From contig JAITYX010000016.1 of the NCBI GenBank assembly GCA_021018815.1, positions 5,843,001 to 5,907,000 of the forward strand: a stretch of DNA of 64,000 nucleotides. Reading direction: 5' to 3'. This document shows positions 23,589 to 36,400 of the stretch, piece by piece. This DNA is from Talinum fruticosum. Lineage: Eukaryota > Streptophyta > Magnoliopsida > Caryophyllales > Talinaceae. The notes under the pieces are model-generated. The model was not told the DNA's origin. It worked only from the letters and a program-made list of their open reading frames with translations, and did not search any database. The position numbers were made by a program, and so were the translations under genes. How positions within the stretch are numbered: position 1 is the stretch's first letter; each line of letters opens with the position of its first letter.

Positions 23589-26500
23589 CTAATTAGGGAA
23601 GAAGAGCTTTGCAAAGAGCAGTTCATTCCAAGTGTCTTGCAGGCCCGGCAGACACCAGTGCAAACAGTCAGCATAACTCTTCGGGTTCGCTAGCTGCTCG
23701 GGTGTCAGTGGGCCCCACTGCTGCTTGTAAATTTGTGTGTGCGCATCTCTGCGGTAATTGGATAGCTGGGTTATGTTGAGAAATGATATAGGCACCTTAG
23801 ATCGGCTCAACTCTTCATCGATCACCTTCACTATGCTTCTGCGGCAATCTGAACCCCAGTAGTTAGGATCTTCTATCATAGTTGTTTGGTTGTAACAGTT
23901 GTCTCCTCGCTCGCCTCCCCAGTCAATGCTCCTGAGAAAAACAGTCCAAAATTACCATGTTAAGAATTTAATAGCTCATTCTCTTTAGTTGCGTATGCAT
24001 AGCTTGGCATCGATCTATTAGATAATGTGTTTGTTGAATGCTTAAGTTTCGAAAAGACTTGCTGATTCCACCCCAAGTATAAGTTATCTTCTATGCTGCT
24101 ATTAGATTTACGAAATTGCTCTGTGTATTTGTGTAGTCCAAGTGTATGCATGATGGATGATATATCTGCTCTACTCAAACTCGAGTGCCTGAAATAGCCA
24201 CAAGTTTATCTTCTGAAAAATTTCCTGCTGTTCTAAAATGAAGTGCCAAGTGTGCATTCTCTTCCCATGGCAGAACATCGATTTTTGTTGTGCGTATTTT
24301 ATGTGAAATGAAGGGTCCAATTAATTAGCATAGCTCATGTCATCAATAAGACATACGTACTTTGCATGAGTTGGTGACATGGCGGTGAAGAAAACTCTGG
24401 TCTTCTTTGGGTCCATGTTTTTCTTAATCCATTTCAGCATGTCCTTCATTGCCATCCGGTATGCATCCTCTGTACTCATCTCTTCAATCTCCTGCACCTC
24501 ATCTTTGAAGGATCCTTTCCTGAACATAGAAAGACAAAATTTTGTCAGCAAAGTCCCCGAAAAAGGAAACACTTGCTTTATATATATATTATATTTATAT
24601 ATGGTGACTCTTGAAATGGTACTAAGGACATTACAGAATCCTCATCTTGTAGCCGCTCATCCACCAAGCGTACGTGTTGAAAACCACTATATCAGCACCT
24701 TTCCAGTGCTTTCCATGCGCGTTTATCGAGTTTTTGCGAACAATTCTGACGGGTACCCGGTGCTTACTTGGATTGTCAGAGTTCGATTGAAGCAGCAAAG
24801 GCGCCCAGTAGAACTCAATGGTTGCATTGTAATCCTGCAAGTATAGTAGCTCTTACATGTTTGAAAGGTTCCATACAATTCCAACAGAATCAGATTTTTG
24901 TTTATTAGGAGCATTACCTTTAATTGGAAGACGGTCAATGAATGCAAAGAGCTTTTCATGGATTTGCCTCCTTCTGGCACCAGTCTATGGAGAAGACAGA
25001 CCATGGAAGCAAACTGACCTCGGTTTAAGGAATCGCCCACGAATAACATTCTTTTGCCCCGGAGAGCTTCCAGCATCAAGGTTGCATTAAATCTGCAATT
25101 TTCGATCTAGTGTTTATGATCATATCGATATCGTAGGGCAGAAACTGTAATGTCAATACGTATTCTGTAAGCTACTTGCTGGATGCATATAGGAGGGATG
25201 TGGAATTGAAGTACATGCATATGGTTTCGAGATTACGGTATAATTTTTATTTACTCAGTAAAATATAATCAAAGTTATTCAACGTCAAAATTAATAATTT
25301 TGAAATTTAAATGCTCAAAAATGAGCTTTAATTAATTGTTGAATGTGTTCCGGAACCATGGTATAAGTAAGAGCTGTTATCATAATCATAAAACTATTAT
25401 CATCATCATAATCATATACTAGCTAGGTACAGCTAATAATGAATTAAAGATCCCATACAGAATTATCCCCCACTAATGAGAGAAGGTCAACTATGCTCAT
25501 CCAACCGTACGTAACATGTTCTCATGTTCTTCAGTCTATATTAATTTGGTTTAATTCCCTTATTTTGCCCACTTTCTAAAACTTTGTTAATAATTAAGCA
25601 TTTCTGTTGCACATTATTAGTACCATCACTGGTTAACAATAGTCAAATCTTTTTTTTTTTTTTTAAAATCATTACTAAACTTCAAAATAAGTAAAGTAAA
25701 TTATTAGAAAACGAGAAGTTAATAATACTTGTTATTTTTTGGGTTGTGAGAAAATATTAAGAAAATACAAAACTCGTGATAAAATTTGTGTTAAAAGATT
25801 AAATTGCCGTAAGATTTTATTAAAAATTAAGAAAGTTGATGAAAAAGGAGAGAAAAAAGCAATTAATAGGGGTAAAATTGGTAAAGTAGTCATTAATATG
25901 TCATTGAAATTGTAAAATGACAAATATTGTGAAATGAAAAAAATAGTTAAAATGACGTATATTGTGAAACAGAAAAGACAATTTAATTTGCGGATAGAAA
26001 AAACCTCCAGGTGAGCCTAAAATTAAAGTATAGAACTAGACCTCCAAAAATTAGGTGTCTCGATATATATGTAATTTCATTTTCTATAGATTGGCTCTTA
26101 AAAAACACTTTAGTATGAAAAAGAGAAATTCAATAAATTTGATCATTTTTCATTTAGAAAAAACTATTTTAATGTTTAATTATAATATTATAGCAGAAAA
26201 AATCATTAAATATGTTTCTAATATATTGGACTGACCGAACCGAAAGTTTATGATTAGGGTTTAACCCTTTTAAACTCAAATTCGAAGTATGATAGACTCA
26301 CATTTTATCCATTCACCCAAATTGACAGATTTATGTAAAACTGATATTAAAAATTGTGAAAATTTATTAATATTTTGAATATAAATTGCATGAAAATAAG
26401 GAACCAGCATGTTCTAATAGATTTCTTTTTGAGGCCTTCATGAAAAGAGTGAGTTATACATCATCAAAGTTCTACAGATACATATATAGTTTCACATAGT

Positions 26501-26650
26501 ATTTCGAGAGACAATCTTTATACGTTTTTTTGTTTCTAACTTTACTTCGACCCCAACATTGCAATCAATATATACAGAAAAGAGCTCAAGACTGAGATTA
26601 AAAAAAAATTGAAATATTATATAAATTTTTACTAAGTACTTTTGAAGAGA

Positions 26651-26682
<32 letters not shown>

Positions 26683-27301
26683 GACGTACTCGGGGAGATT
26701 GCAGGAGTTAGGCTGCCAACGCCAGAACTGGTAGTCTCGATCAGGACGGCCATGCTCTTGGCAAGTTAACTGGGGATGAATGTATGGACACTCCCTTTCT
26801 TCATATATGGGTCTGTTCCTCTCGTCTCTCACCCACTTCCCCTTGAATATGTCACATCCTTCCGCCCCCTTCGCCACCGCGAATGGCGGCAACACCATTT
26901 CCTCTCTCTTCTTCTTCTCCTCCTCCTCCTCCTCCTCCTCCTCCTCCTCCTTCTTCTCCCCTTTGTCCCTTGATTCTGGTTGTAATAACGATAAGGAGCT
27001 CGAATTATCTGTGATCGAGAGGGAATTGCATTCTTAACTTGTTCTCAAAAATGGAGTTTTTGAGAGAAGAGAGAGAATCACTTACCTGATTTGATTATGG
27101 GTTTTGGGTTATTATCAGGAGGGGATCATCGGAAGGCTGAAGAAGATGATGATGATAAACATTAATACGAGGGGAGAAGGAGAAGTAATCCTGGCCGTAC
27201 AAAATGGCAACGGATATGATGAAGGCGAGGAGAGTGAGTGCGAACGGATAGAGACGGCTTTTCCCCACCGTCTGATTCAACGGCGCCACCTCTGCCTTCA
27301 T
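23589..27301 (-). CDS. TBL33: TBL33-like xylan O-acetyltransferase, copy B (one-base lesion in exon 1a)
   Basis: TBL proteins are Golgi type II membrane acetyltransferases; the closest Arabidopsis relatives I recognise (TBL32/TBL33) acetylate xylose residues of xylan. Exons: 1a 27086-27301, 1b 26690-27008, 2 24918-25092, 3 24635-24834, 4 24361-24519, 5 23589-23931, with GT-AG borders and consistent phases. Exon 1a encodes the anchor ([20 protein letters not shown]); 1b starts with a Glu/Lys-rich linker, then the TBL domain ([36 protein letters not shown]); exon 2 carries the GDS motif ([10 protein letters not shown]); exon 5 the DxxH motif ([14 protein letters not shown]). Expected length is about 470 aa. 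Oddity: near 27117-27127 one base is missing compared with the orphan copy at 30.3 kb, so exon 1a reads into TAA just before its donor. This is either a recent pseudogene or a consensus error. Confidence 0.85.
25715..25982 (-). mobile_element. Stowaway-like MITE, inverted and eroded copy
   Basis: In reverse complement it follows the element at 3406-3800: TTTCACAATATACGTCATTT near the start, then TTACCAATTTTACCCCTATT and TAAAATCTTACGGCAATTTA. The terminal CTCCC motifs are lost. It sits in the long intron between exons 1b and 2 of TBL copy B. The minus frame at 25732-25923 is only this repeat read through. Confidence 0.6.
26651..26681. repeat. GA-rich simple repeat next to a splice donor
   Basis: A nearly pure AG run only a few bases inside the intron from the exon 1b donor of TBL copy B (exon ends at 26690). 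On the minus strand it makes a CT-rich tract directly after the 5' splice site. Confidence 0.85.
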
Positions 27302-27880
27302 TTTCCCTTTTTAATTTTTATATTTGGCGGGTGGTTTACTGGGCTTTTAGGAGGTGTTTCCGACTTTTAATTGCCGTGGAAAAGAATTGGTTGGAAATAT
27401 ATAGCGGAAGGGAATTGATGTTTATGTTTTTTATTTTATTTAGAGTACGTGAAAAATTATTGGATCTAATATTGTAAGATTATTTATAATATATTTTTAG
27501 TTTTATTTGATTAATCTTTTTATTAGAAGAATTATACGTATAATAATTTTTCTATAGGATTGATTAATTTATACTTGTCAATAGTTAATGAATTCTCTAA
27601 TTTAGTAAGTGGTTGTTTTTTATGGGTAAACTATAATACGCACGTAGTTTAGAGAGAATCGTACTATAATCTTTCTTGTGAAAACTAGTCATCGTACACC
27701 ACTAGGCTACCCAAAAGGGCTCAATAAGTTGGTGTCAATTTTTGCTTCGAATAATTTTGTGATTTTAGATCAGTAATCATAGGTTGAACCACAATTTTTT
27801 TTTTTTTTGTATTTATTTAGTTATTAACTTGTTGATGGATCACAAAATTGGGAATATATCCTTCTGTTGAACAGAGAATT
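27086..27880 (-). repeat. Segmental duplication: TBL exon 1a plus promoter (copy B side)
   Basis: This stretch is similar along its length to 30230-31030: exon 1a, the TTTGGCGGGTGG upstream block, GTTTCCGACTTTTAATTGCC, and distal blocks such as TTTAGTTATTAACTTGTTG and GGATCACAAAATTGGGAATA. The two differ by many substitutions and indels, so the event is not very recent. Confidence 0.85.
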
Positions 27881-28131
27881 TCTGTTTTATTAAAAAAATA
27901 TTTTATTGTCCTTTGTACGGCTAAGACGAGCTTTGTATATCTATTTATGCACGTCGCAACTCATCAAATAGTGAAAATAAAATAAAAATTGTTTATGTTG
28001 TTTTATTTTTGATGAAGTCTTTTAGGTACATTCCGGCATCATACGTGCTATTTAATTCCTTAATTTCAAAGCTAATGCAATGTACTTTCAGCATGATATA
28101 TATATATATATATATATTCTGGTATGATATA

Positions 28132-28404
28132 TTCCCTTCGTTTTAAAATACATATCACTTTAACTAATTTTTCTCGTTTCATAATATTTTTTACTTCATA
28201 ATTTTGATGATACATTAAATATTAATTTACCAACTTTGTCCCTATTAATTACTTTATTTCTCTTCTTTTTTCATTGATTGTTTTTATTTCCAATAAAATA
28301 TAGGGTAACTTAGTCTTTTAACAAAAAGTTTGTCGAAAATTTTGCTTTTCCTTCTTATTCCCGCATAATCTTAAAACAACATGTGTAGATTGAAATGGAG
28401 GGAG
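28132..28404. mobile_element. Stowaway-like MITE, 273 bp, TA target duplication
   Basis: The ends TTCCCTTCGTTTTAAAATA and TTGAAATGGAGGGAG are inverted relatives of the Stowaway terminus, each flanked by TA (28130-28131 and 28405-28406). Internal stretches such as CAATAAAATATAGGGTAACT match the element at 3406-3800. Confidence 0.75.
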
Positions 28405-28498
28405 TATTTATTAAGGGTGATTCTTCCATAGTTTCTTATCAAATGGATAAATTTTTGCTTGCCAATGAGGAGAGAGAAAATGGATATGGAATTGAGAA

Positions 28499-28540
28499 AA
28501 GAGAGAGAGAGCGAGAGAGAGAGAGAGAGAGAGAGAGATA
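28499..28540. repeat. GA simple repeat
   Basis: An almost uninterrupted AG run in intergenic DNA between TBL copy B and the orphan exon. A second, shorter GA-rich patch lies at 28765-28850. Confidence 0.85.
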
Positions 28541-28569
28541 GAATTATTAGAAGTGTGTTAAAATTTGAT

Positions 28570-28760
28570 CATAAGGATGGATGTAATCATGATTGTTTAG
28601 TAAATGTTCAAGTAATTGTAATTGCATAGGTAGAGGTTAATGTGATTACAATACAATTTTGATTGCATTACAAATTTGTAACCAAACATGGTAATGTAAT
28701 CACCATTATCAATTTGATTGTATTACCACTTTGATTATATCCAACCAAATATATGCCCTA
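28570..28760. mobile_element. Probable MITE related to the insert at 23356-23537
   Basis: It contains AT-rich segments with TTGTAACCAAACATGGTAAT and ATATCCAACCAAATATATG, like the right end of the insert 3' of TBL copy B. The boundaries are unclear. The plus-strand frame at 28718-28903 overlaps it and is not supported as a gene. Confidence 0.4.
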
Positions 28761-29439
28761 AGAGAGAGAAAAGAAGGGGTAGAGAGGGATACAGAATGTC
28801 GAGGCCCACGAGCCCAAATATTGGCTCTGCTGTAGAGAGAGAGAGGGTTAAATTAATCATGGTTAAGAAAATACAATATAGAAAAGAAAATCAACGGTTG
28901 TGATTTAATTTAACTATTTCAACTATGATAGAATTTTCAATATATTAATTCCTCTATTTCAAAGCTAATTGGCTTTCCATTTTTGTAAGTGTAATTTCAA
29001 ATAATAAGGACAACAAAATATTTTTTAATGGATAAATTATAACATATGTACACAGTTTAAGGAGAATTAAACTTTGATCTTTTTGTGAAAATCAGTTAGG
29101 CTAACTCACAAGGGATTTTTTTTTTTAAAGAAAAGAAAGTAGTTAAACTAATTTTTTTTTTTAAGAAGGTAAAGTCTTCATTACACTTAACAAAATCCCA
29201 CACCAGGGAGACTATACAAAACTAAAAGTAACCAAAAGATGAAAGTCACCTTCTAGTAAGAGTTCTCGTACTCTTGGTCCTCAACCATTTTTATACAATA
29301 TATGTGAGACTATCATGCTTTTCCTTTGTATAAGAGTTTAAAAAGTTAAATATCGAAACTAGTATCCTTAACCTACTGCCTAGAGGGTGTTTTTTTCGTG
29401 TATAGAAAAGTAGTAAAACTTAGGGAATGTTCAAAATAA

Positions 29440-30100
29440 TATTTATACTCAATATTTATAACTAGTTTCAACTCATTTCAACCTTTTCAACTACGTTATA
29501 ACGAGATAATTATTTCACCTTATTTCAGTCTATTTTAGCTCATTTCAACTCATCTCACGTATAACATTTAACCATTTCAACTTATTTCAGCTCATAATAA
29601 CAGATAATAACAACTAATCATTTCAACTCGTTTCACCTTATTTCGGTTATAACAGTTGATTTTAATAGTCATTTTAAACATGCCCTTAAATAACAAATTT
29701 AAACTATAACAGACTAATCATTTAAGCTTATTTCATCTCATTTCACCTGTAATAACTAATTATTTCAACTCATCTCGGTTATAACATATAATCATTTATG
29801 TTTACTTCAACTTATTTCATGTATAACAACTAATTATTTTAACTCATTTCACCTATAATAACTAATTATTTCAACTCATCTTAACTATAACATGTAATTA
29901 TTTATGTTTATTTCAACTTATTTCACGTATAGCAACTAATTATTTTAACTCATTTCAGCTATAACAGCTTAAACATTTCAACTTAATTTAACTCATTTCA
30001 CCTATAATAACTAATTATTTCACCTCATGTCAGTTCATAACAATTAATCATTTCATCTCATGTAAGTTACAATAGTTATAATAACTTATTTTAACGGTTA
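29440..30100. repeat. Low-complexity repeat array with a 106-bp higher-order unit
   Basis: About 660 bp built from variants of TAACTAATTATTTCAACTCA and ACTCATTTCACCTATAA. In the better-kept part, 29761-29866 recurs from 29867, a 106-bp period. It is non-coding and lies just downstream (minus sense) of the orphan TBL exon. The spacing and sequence variation do not fit a CRISPR array. Confidence 0.75.
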
Positions 30101-30229
30101 TTTAGAACCGACTCTATATAAATTAATAAATAAATATCCAAAATCATCTAAAATATAGTATGTGGTACATTTGTATTGTCTCGTTAAAAAAAACTTGGGA
30201 TACGTAAATTATAAAATGAGTTTTAAAGA

Positions 30230-31030
30230 GAAGAGAGAGATAATTATTTACTTGATTCGATGATGGGTTTGAGGTTATTATCAGGAGGGAGATCATTAGA
30301 ACGCTGAAGAAGAAGATGATGATCACGAGGGAGAATCCGGAGAAGTATTCCAGACCGTACAAAATGGCAACGGAGATGTTGAAGGCGAGGAGAGTGAATA
30401 CGAAAGGATAGAGACGGCCTTTCCCCACCGTCTGATTCACCGGCGCCTTCATTTTCTGTTTTCCTTTCTTTTAAAAAAATTATTTGGCGGGTGGATTTTT
30501 GGGCTTTTAGGATGTGTTTCCGAGTTTTAATTGCCGTGGGAAAAGAATTAGTTGGAATATTTAGTGGAAGAGGGAGGGAATTGGTGTTTGTGTTTTTTAT
30601 TTATGTGAAAAATGAGTGGATTTAATATTGTAAGATTATTCATTTAGTATATCTTTAATTTTGATTAATCTTTTAATTAGAAGAATTATATATATGATAA
30701 TTTTTCTGTAGGTTGATTAATTTATATTTGTCAATGTAGCTAATGAATTCTTTAATTTAATATGGTTGTATTTTTATGGATAAATTATAACACAAGCATA
30801 CAATATAAGTAGAATCGTACCTGATCTTCCTTATAAAAATCAATCATCTTACCACTAAGCCACCTCCCAAGGGGCTCAATAAGTGGTTTTGATTATTACT
30901 TCTAATAATTTCATGATTTTCAATTATTTAATATATAATTTTAGGTTGAACTCCAAAAGTTTTTGTATTTATTTAGTTATTAACTTGTAGGTGCATCACA
31001 AAATTGGGAATATATTCTTTTGGTGAATGT
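30230..31030 (-). repeat. Segmental duplication: TBL exon 1a plus promoter (orphan copy)
   Basis: Partner of 27086-27880. The similarity starts at the exon 1a donor region and runs about 570 bp upstream of the start codon. Nothing resembling exons 1b-5 lies between here and copy B, so only the 5' end of the gene was duplicated or survived. Confidence 0.85.
30252..30452 (-). pseudogene. Orphan first exon of a TBL33-like gene
   Basis: From the Met at 30452 it encodes the membrane-anchor exon only (APVNQTVGKGRLYPFVFTLL, then [17 protein letters not shown]). The donor position is kept as TCAA followed by GTAAAT, a weaker form of the B copy's TCAG/GTAAGT. A one-base loss near 30333-30340, compared with copy B, shifts the frame before the exon end. 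With no downstream exons it cannot make an acetyltransferase. If its promoter is active it could make a short transcript into the repeat array at 29.4-30.1 kb. Confidence 0.85.
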
Positions 31031-32075
31031 ACGATGGTTCAGTGATAGATCTACTAGATTTGGTGGCTCCTCTTTTTAATTTGGATGAGAGAGGGATATC
31101 ATTTGATTTTGGGGATTTAAATTTTGCATGCGAGAAAAATTTAAGTGTATAATGTGATAAATTAAGTGTGACATGTCTACTAGATTTCAAAAGAAGTCAA
31201 ACATATATAACGAGCCAAGCATTCATATCTACCAAATTAGCTTCCCGATGAGTTAAAAACGATTAAACTCGATAGTAGTTTGACAAAAAAAAAATACCCC
31301 ATAAAGTCCAAATTGTCCACGTATAAGAAAAAAATAACTTATCTTCCTCGAATTGCCCCAAAGATTGATTTATTCATCTAATTTTTCTATATACAATTTA
31401 AATAGTTTAATGATGGGTAAAATTCAATTTTATAACACATTACCCTTTCCTAGTATTCAAAAGTGTCTGTTATTACATCGTATTCTCTTATGTGGTGGTA
31501 CTACTAAGATTCAAACCTGTATTGTGTGATACACTTGTTATTTTAAAATTGTAATTATTTAAAAAAACGCAAAATTGTATAATATCATTCTTTTTTCTCT
31601 CTCCCTCTTTCAGTGAGTGTATTAACTTTTTCAAGATTGTATTTTTCCCTTTTAACTATCAATTGGAGACTAAAAAAAAATTTGGAATTTTCAAAGGAAG
31701 TCTAAATGTATATGCTGAATTATCAATATAATATGTACCAAAATCTTCCATATCCAAAAATATATAAATATAATATAATATGCACCAGAATCATTCACTT
31801 AAAAAATACAAAATTCACATATTATAACTATTTAGGAGAAAGAATTTTCATATATAAAAAGCATATATGTTACATCATAAATAATATTAAATACTTAATA
31901 TTAGCATCAAAGTAATAAAAATTTCCTTTCCAAAAACAAGGTTGCATTATAAATTTTAAAACGTAGTATTAACTTTCAGATTTAAATAGCAGATCCAACA
32001 AAAAGGTTTCACCATTAATATAATCATAACATTAATGAATTGTGCATGATCCAACTCAAGTGAATTCCCTCACTC

Positions 32076-32076
<1 letters not shown>
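31031..32076. other. Intergenic, nothing recognised
   Basis: AT-rich DNA between the TBL promoter duplication and an AAT microsatellite. The open frame at 31706-31915 is low-complexity, rich in Asn, Tyr and Ile, and has no support. Confidence 0.55.

Positions 32077-32149
<73 letters not shown>
32077..32149. repeat. TAA microsatellite, about 24 units
   Basis: An uninterrupted TAA/AAT run four bases before the left target duplication of the full-length LINE. Confidence 0.95.
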
Positions 32150-32150
<1 letters not shown>

Positions 32151-32410
32151 TTAAAAATTAGATGTGTGAAAACCAAGACATTACACAACAACGTAGTCTT
32201 CCTCTCTGGGCGAAAATCCTAGGACGCGAACCCTAACTTTCGCCTGTGTAGAGTTTCTCGCCCTCGGATTGTAGGGACTCGGTAGATTGCTCCACCTCTT
32301 CCGGTGTCGCCGGACATTCGGTGTGAGGTTTCTGCTCTCTGCTCTCTCGGTGTGTCAAGAAGGTAGGCCGAGAGTGTTTCATCAATGGCGCAAGGGCTGG
32401 AATCGAACCG

Positions 32411-33452
32411 ATGAAGTTGGATTTAACGGCCGAAGAGGAGGAGATTATAGATTTTGATGACCCCGATGGAGCGAATATGAATACACAGATCTCGCTGTGC
32501 TTGGTAGGCAAACTCCATACGAACCACCAATTCAACAAGGAGGTGTTAAAGACCACAATGAAAAATATATGGCGTCCCCAAAAGGATTGCTTGTGAAAGA
32601 CTTGGACCATAATATGTTTGTGTTTCGAGCTTTTCTTGGCAACGAGACAAAGAGACGGTGATGAACGAGGGTCCCCGGGCTTTTGATGGTCGTGTACTCT
32701 TACTGCAGCAAATGAATGGGGACCAACGACCTTCCGAAATGGATTTTTCCGAGTCCAATTTTAGATTAAGGTCTGCGATCTCTCGATGAAAAGGAAAACA
32801 TATGCATTTGTCTGAAGTGTTAGGATCAAAGGTTGGAACTTATATTTGATGTCGATGAGGAAGATATCCTAGCCCCGTCGAAATATCCGAAAATTCGGGT
32901 CGAAGTGGATATCACTAAATCTTTGAGGCGGGGATGCGAATAAACATGAACGGGATACCAAAATGGGTCGATATTAAATATGTCAAACTCCCGGATTATT
33001 GCTACGCTTTTGGGCTCCTTGGACATGTATTCGGGGGTGTGAAGCTGTTTGACGATCGAACGGAGGAAGAAGAGTTACCGTATGGGCCGAACCGAGAGGG
33101 TCTCCCATCAAGCGGAAATGGCGTGGGGTTGATGCGGACTGGAAGAAGGAAAGAAGGAAGTTGTTGGAGTTGAGGGGTGAGGGGAGTGGCAGTAGAGTTC
33201 GGGCTAAACTCATTTATGAAAAGGGGAAAGAAAGCCAACATCATGTTATGCATCGGACAAACAAGGAAGGTCGACAGATGAGCATGGTGATTGAGGAGGC
33301 GACCAAGGGGCGGAGGGGATGTTCCTAAACGAAAACTTAGTGAAATAAAGGGAAGAAAGGTGGGTGAAAGGAAAATGAGATTGGTTGAGGACAGTGCAAA
33401 TCACAATGATGAAGTAACGGCGGCTGCAGGAGAGCCCCGTGAAAGACAATGA
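32411..33452 (+). pseudogene. LINE ORF1 (DUF4283 and CCHC-type domain), frameshifted
   Basis: It starts MKLDLTAEEEEIIDFDDPDG and continues with the DUF4283 pattern LCLVGKLHTNHQFNKEVLKT near 32500. After frame changes it reads WVDIKYVKLPDYCYAFGLLG (about 32965-33020), the zinc-knuckle-like segment of plant LINE ORF1, though the later Cys of the usual CxxC...HxxxxC is replaced (GHVFGGVK). The last frame ends in TGA at 33450-33452. ORF1 products bind LINE RNA; this copy cannot make one intact. Confidence 0.85.
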
Positions 33453-36400
33453 GTCTTCTCTGTCTCAATTGTCGTGGGCTTGGCCGACCCGAGGCGATCC
33501 ATCGACCTTCCTAACCTTTTACGAAGGACTAGGCCACGTTTAGTCTTCCTCTCCGAGACTAAACTTTGTGTTGCTCGAGATGAGGTGTTTGGTAAGAAGT
33601 AAGTTGGCAATACCAGGACTTGAGTATGAAGGGCTTTATGTGGACGCTAGAGGACGAGCCGGAGGATTAGCATTATCGTGGGACAAGAATGTGAGTATTC
33701 AACATCTCTCCTCGTCCCTTCATCATATGGATGTAGTTGTTTGCTAGAAGTAGGAGAACCCTTACTGGAGATTTACGGGGATATACGGATGGCCCGAAAC
33801 TCGGAATAAAGGCATAACGTGTGACCTTGTTATCAACCTTATGAACCGTTCTCATCTTCCATGGTTGGTAGGAGGAGATATAAATGAAATCTTTTTTAAT
33901 TCGGAGAAAAGAAGGGGTCCGCCTAAAAACCAAGCTATCCTTGGTAGATTAATGACGTGTTTTCTACATGTGGACTGATCGAGGTAGGTTTCTCGGGTAG
34001 ACTCTACACCTGGTGGAATCGCGAGATAAGGCGCCGATTTCGTGGAGGAACGATTAGACCGTTTCTTTGCCTCAATCGAATGGTCTGTCTTTGTTCCCTT
34101 TGGCTCTTGTACAACACCTAGATGAAAATATTTCCGACCATAGTCCGCTCTATCTCCGATGCTTGCCAAAACCAGAACGACGCGAGAGGAAGACGTAGGC
34201 AAAGACGGCGGTTCGAGGTCATGTGGGCGTAAGACGGCCGGTGTGAGGTCTGTAATTAGAGAAGCGTGGGACGAAGCTGCGACCGGGAATGCAGTGAGTC
34301 AGTATATAAGGAAAACTGATAGGTGCATGAAGAAGCTTTGGGAGTGGAATCTAGACGTGTTTGGGAACGTGCAACAAACGATTAGGGAGAAATCCGAGGA
34401 GCTAAAGAATGTTGATGATGCTTGGGATTCGTAAAAGAATTTTGATGGAGATTAATGATTGGAGGCGAAAAGAAGACGTCTTCCGGTGGCAAAGGTGCAG
34501 AGTCAACTCATTGAAATTTGGTGACCATAATTCAAGGTGGTTTCATCTTAAAGCTAATGGGAGGAAAGCGAACAACCATATTACCGAGCTTATGAAATCG
34601 GATGGGTCTATGGCTTCGACTGGGGATGAGTTCGAAAAATTGTGGTTGACTTTTATGAAGAGCTTTTCTCAGCTTCAACTACTTCAAATAAGGCAGAGGT
34701 GATACAACATGTTCCCACTTTAGTTACCGCAGAGATGAACGAGATTTTAATGAAGCCGTATTCTAAGGAGGAAATGTACAACGCTCTTCACCAAATGCAT
34801 CCGGGTAAGGCTCTCGGTCCGGATGGACTCAACCTATTTTTCTTCCAAAAATATTGGGGAATTGTTGGGGAGGATGTGTCTATTGCAGTCATTGATATTT
34901 TGAATGGGGCACCTATCCCACATGAGTTAAATCATACCCATGTTGTCTTGATCCCAAAGAAAAATAAGCCGACTAACATCGGAGACTTTCCTCCTATCGG
35001 TTTATGTAATGTAATTTACAAACCGATTATGAAAGTTATCACTTCTAGGCTTAAAGAAATTTTACCGCAGATCATCTCCCGTTATAAAAATGCTTTCACC
35101 CCTGGTCGGTTGATCTCGGATAATGCTCTTATTGCCTTTGAAATTTTTCATTCGATGAAGTGTCACTCGAGGTCGGAAGGGAGCATGGCAATAAAATTGG
35201 ATATGGAGAAAGCATATGATAGGGTGGATGGAATTTTCTTAGACTCATTATGTTGAAGATGGGGTTTAATGATAATTGGGTGAATGTGATTATGCGATGT
35301 GTTCAATCTACTTCTCCGTCTTTTATTATTAATGGAGAGCCAAGAGGCCATGTGGTGCCTTCCGGAGGGCTTAGATAGGGTGACCTGATTTCTCCGTAAT
35401 CTGTTCCTATTTTGTGCGAGAGGGACTTTCATATTTGTTGTCTACTCGCAGTAGCGAATGGACGTCTTAATGGCCATAGTATATGCGATGGAGCCCCTAT
35501 TAGCTCTCATCTTCTTTTGCGAGATGATTCCATTATATTCTGTAAAGCCGACGCGGGACAAGCTATTGTGGTGATGGATATCTTGAATCGGTACGAACAA
35601 GCTTCGGGGCAAAAATCAATTATTCGAAGAGGAATGTCTCGTTCGAGTAATGGTGTACCCCAATCTCGGAAAGATGAAGTGCGGCTAACAATGGATATTC
35701 GGGAAGTCCTTGCTCATGACAAATATCCAGGATTGCCCACTTCCATTGGGAGTTCGAAGAAAAAGCCTTTCTTACCTATCAAGCACCGTGTGCCTAAAAG
35801 GATTTCTACTTGGATTGGAAACCATCTCTCGTGGGCCGGCCGAGAAGTGCTCATTAAAGCCGTCGCACAAGCAATCCCGACCTACTCAATGAGTATATTC
35901 AAGTTTCCAAAAATTCTTTGCGACGAAATCCAATCAATCATTAATCGGTTTTGGTGGGGACATAGTTCTTTACAGGATGGAAAGGTTCATCTCGCTGGGA
36001 AAGGAGCATCTCTATCGAAAGAAGGAGGATGGGGGATGGGGTTTCGGGACCTTGATTCTTTCAACTCGGCACTCTTAGCAAGGCAATTGTGGAGACTGTC
36101 TCGCAGTGAAGGGTCGCTAGCATGGCAAGTTCTAAAATCGAAATATTTTCCGAGTGTGGTCCGATGGATGCAACGTCGGGATATAGGCCAAGCTACACCT
36201 GGAGGAGCCTATGGGGGTGCGATGGGTTTTAGACAAGTGGGAGCTTTTGGCGAGTTGGTGATGGGATGTCTCCGAATATATGGGATGACAAATGGATTCC
36301 CCGACCACACTCTTTTAAGGTGATTACGCCGCGCAATCCAGATTACTCCCTTTTCGTAGTTGGCGACCTTATTAACTCGGGATTCGAAAGATTGGAATAG

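Noticed and set aside
26776..27037. Plus-strand Ser/Leu-rich frames over TBL copy B exon 1b
   Set aside because: They are antisense to the Glu/Lys-rich linker of exon 1b, encoded by a CTC repeat.
29440..30100. CRISPR-like repeat array
   Set aside because: The repeats are degenerate, unevenly spaced, lack unique spacers and sit in a plant nuclear context.
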